Part shown: piece by piece, positions 63,156-64,000 of the stretch | Layout of the letters: each line of letters starts with the position of its first letter | Position numbering within the stretch: position 1 is the stretch's first letter | DNA from: Treponema bryantii | Lineage (GTDB): Bacteria > Spirochaetota > Spirochaetia > Treponematales > Treponemataceae | Length of the DNA stretch: 64,000 bases | NCBI RefSeq assembly: GCF_900113965.1 | Contig: NZ_FORI01000001.1 | Coordinates: 248,001-312,000, forward strand | Reading direction: 5' to 3' | Notes under the pieces: model-generated | What the model saw: only the letters and a program-made list of their open reading frames with translations | Databases searched by the model: none | Told to the model about the DNA's origin: nothing | Made by a program: the position numbers and the translations under genes

Positions 63156-64000
63156 TTATTCCACCTTCAGTTTGCCGCTCATTAATCGTGGTAACAACAA
63201 GTCGCGCTGTTGGGTTAGATTTTCAATACCTATTGCAAGTCTCTCGATTTTTGAATGAATGACTCTGACTTTTTCTTCAAAAGGATTCATTAAATCTTTT
63301 GGTGGAAGTAAAACATCGCCTTTTCGTAAAAAATATTCAAACTTGAAATTGATGATTCCTGTTGATTGTAATTGATATCTATCAATGATTCTTGTGTCAT
63401 AAACAAACTGCATCCAATAATAATAGAATAATGGTGATATTATCGATTTATTAAGCTTTATCAGTTTGCAGAAACTTGCACAAATTAGTTTGTTATTAAA
63501 GCGTTTTAACCTTTCTTCGGAAACTATAACAGTTCTTCCTACTGGTTGTTCTTGTGTTCCTCCTGAAACCTCAAGGACTATATCCTCTGGTTCAATTATT
63601 CTTGAATTATAATTTGATACTTTATGATATCTCACAGGACATGTTGTAATATCTCCATTCGTAAACTCGGGGAAATCTGCACCTCTAACAACGGCAGCTT
63701 CTATTGAAAATTGTTCAGATTGTTCATCTTCTCCCCAGCCACCACCAATATAATCTTTGATAACTTCATTCTGTTTTTTGACTTCAAAAGTCTTTGGGAT
63801 TTTTCCAATAGAAGAATCTTTCATATCAACATTCTTATAGCCGGGGAAGCGGAAGCGGACGAACCATTCTTTGTAGAGTTCGCTGGCGGCGGTTTGCAGG
63901 GCTTCTATCTGTTTTTTGTAGTTTTGTATGAGGTTGTCGTAGGCTGATAGTATTGAGGCGATTTTTTGTTGTGTGGGGAGAGGAGGATTTGGAACCTTAA
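63156..64000 (-). CDS. hsdS: Type I restriction specificity subunit HsdS (C-terminal part, runs off the edge)
   Basis: 281 residues visible; the frame is open to the window edge, so the ATG at 63824 is internal. At the edge is the conserved central linker (PLPTQQKIASILSAYDNLIQ, ELYKEWFVRFRFPGY). Then comes the second target-recognition domain (about 63300-63790) and the C-terminal repeat linker (PFEEKVRVIHSKIERLAIGIENLTQQRDLLLPRLMSGKL). It sets the DNA sequence recognised by the methylase and HsdR. The linker is GC-richer than the recognition domain, fitting domain exchange. The downstream STAND gene starts 5 bp later. Confidence 0.93.
   Translation of the reverse strand, partial: KVPNPPLPTQQKIASILSAYDNLIQNYKKQIEALQTAASELYKEWFVRFRFPGYKNVDMKDSSIGKIPKTFEVKKQNEVIKDYIGGGWGEDEQSEQFSIEAAVVRGADFPEFTNGDITTCPVRYHKVSNYNSRIIEPEDIVLEVSGGTQEQPVGRTVIVSEERLKRFNNKLICASFCKLIKLNKSIISPLFYYYWMQFVYDTRIIDRYQLQSTGIINFKFEYFLRKGDVLLPPKDLMNPFEEKVRVIHSKIERLAIGIENLTQQRDLLLPRLMSGKLKVE

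Noticed and set aside
63156-63824. HsdS as a complete short 222-residue half-subunit starting at 63824
   Set aside because: The frame continues upstream to the edge with the conserved central HsdS linker, so the ATG is internal.

Overview
The window looks like chromosome from a host-associated, sugar-fermenting spirochaete, most likely a gut or rumen Treponema relative. I infer this from the gene families: a BMP-type nucleoside/riboflavin importer, extracellular GH5 enzymes, an RND/TolC pump that needs an outer membrane, anaerobic ferredoxin-dependent 2-oxoacid oxidation, diaminopimelate metabolism, moderate-to-low GC, and three families of short palindromic repeats. No rRNA or species marker is present, so the genus is an inference.

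Positions 1-43000 read as ordinary chromosome. In order: lysine/diaminopimelate genes (ddh, lysA), a MATE exporter, a BMP-ABC importer (binding protein, double ATPase, two permeases), a complete biotin ECF importer (bioY-bioM-bioN) behind a perfect BirA operator, and two tandem GH5 paralogues separated by a DUF3990 toxin / XRE antitoxin pair. These are followed by birA, a tocopherol-cyclase-like gene, a TatD nuclease, a diguanylate cyclase, paaK plus iorAB for aryl-pyruvate oxidation (sharing operator-like sites), a GH2 beta-galactosidase, an MFP-RND-lipoprotein-TolC efflux operon with a divergent TetR, a GH17 enzyme, a Y-family polymerase operon, a TatD paralogue lacking its HxH motif, and a PTH2 peptidyl-tRNA hydrolase facing a small HTH protein.

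Positions 43200-48800 are accessory: AT-rich hypothetical genes, then 18 closely packed tRNA genes in two blocks. Each block is preceded by the same two-gene cassette (a tiny ORF plus a small XRE protein; the second copy is frameshifted). A MazG-like pyrophosphohydrolase follows, then an interrupted tRNA-like sequence leading straight into a macrodomain gene.

Positions 48950-64000 are a minus-strand defence island. A type I restriction-modification locus (hsdS running off the right edge, hsdR inside; hsdM not in the window) has been opened by other genes. Between hsdS and hsdR lie a 1705-residue STAND NTPase with an N-terminal Cap4/DUF4297-like nuclease (Avs-like architecture), a 132-residue partner reading in the same frame after a UGA stop, and an AAA/DUF4143 ATPase. 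Downstream of hsdR lie a DUF2971 protein, a Bro-N protein, a small hypothetical protein and an AAA-ATPase/PD-(D/E)XK protein. This composite locus is the best candidate here for an undescribed system.

Two themes cut across the window. Short palindromes have inserted into coding sequence without breaking the frame (bioM, iorA). Many genes have a -10 box only 6-10 nt before the ATG and no Shine-Dalgarno sequence, which suggests leaderless transcripts. Coordinates of short sites were counted by eye and may be off by a base.
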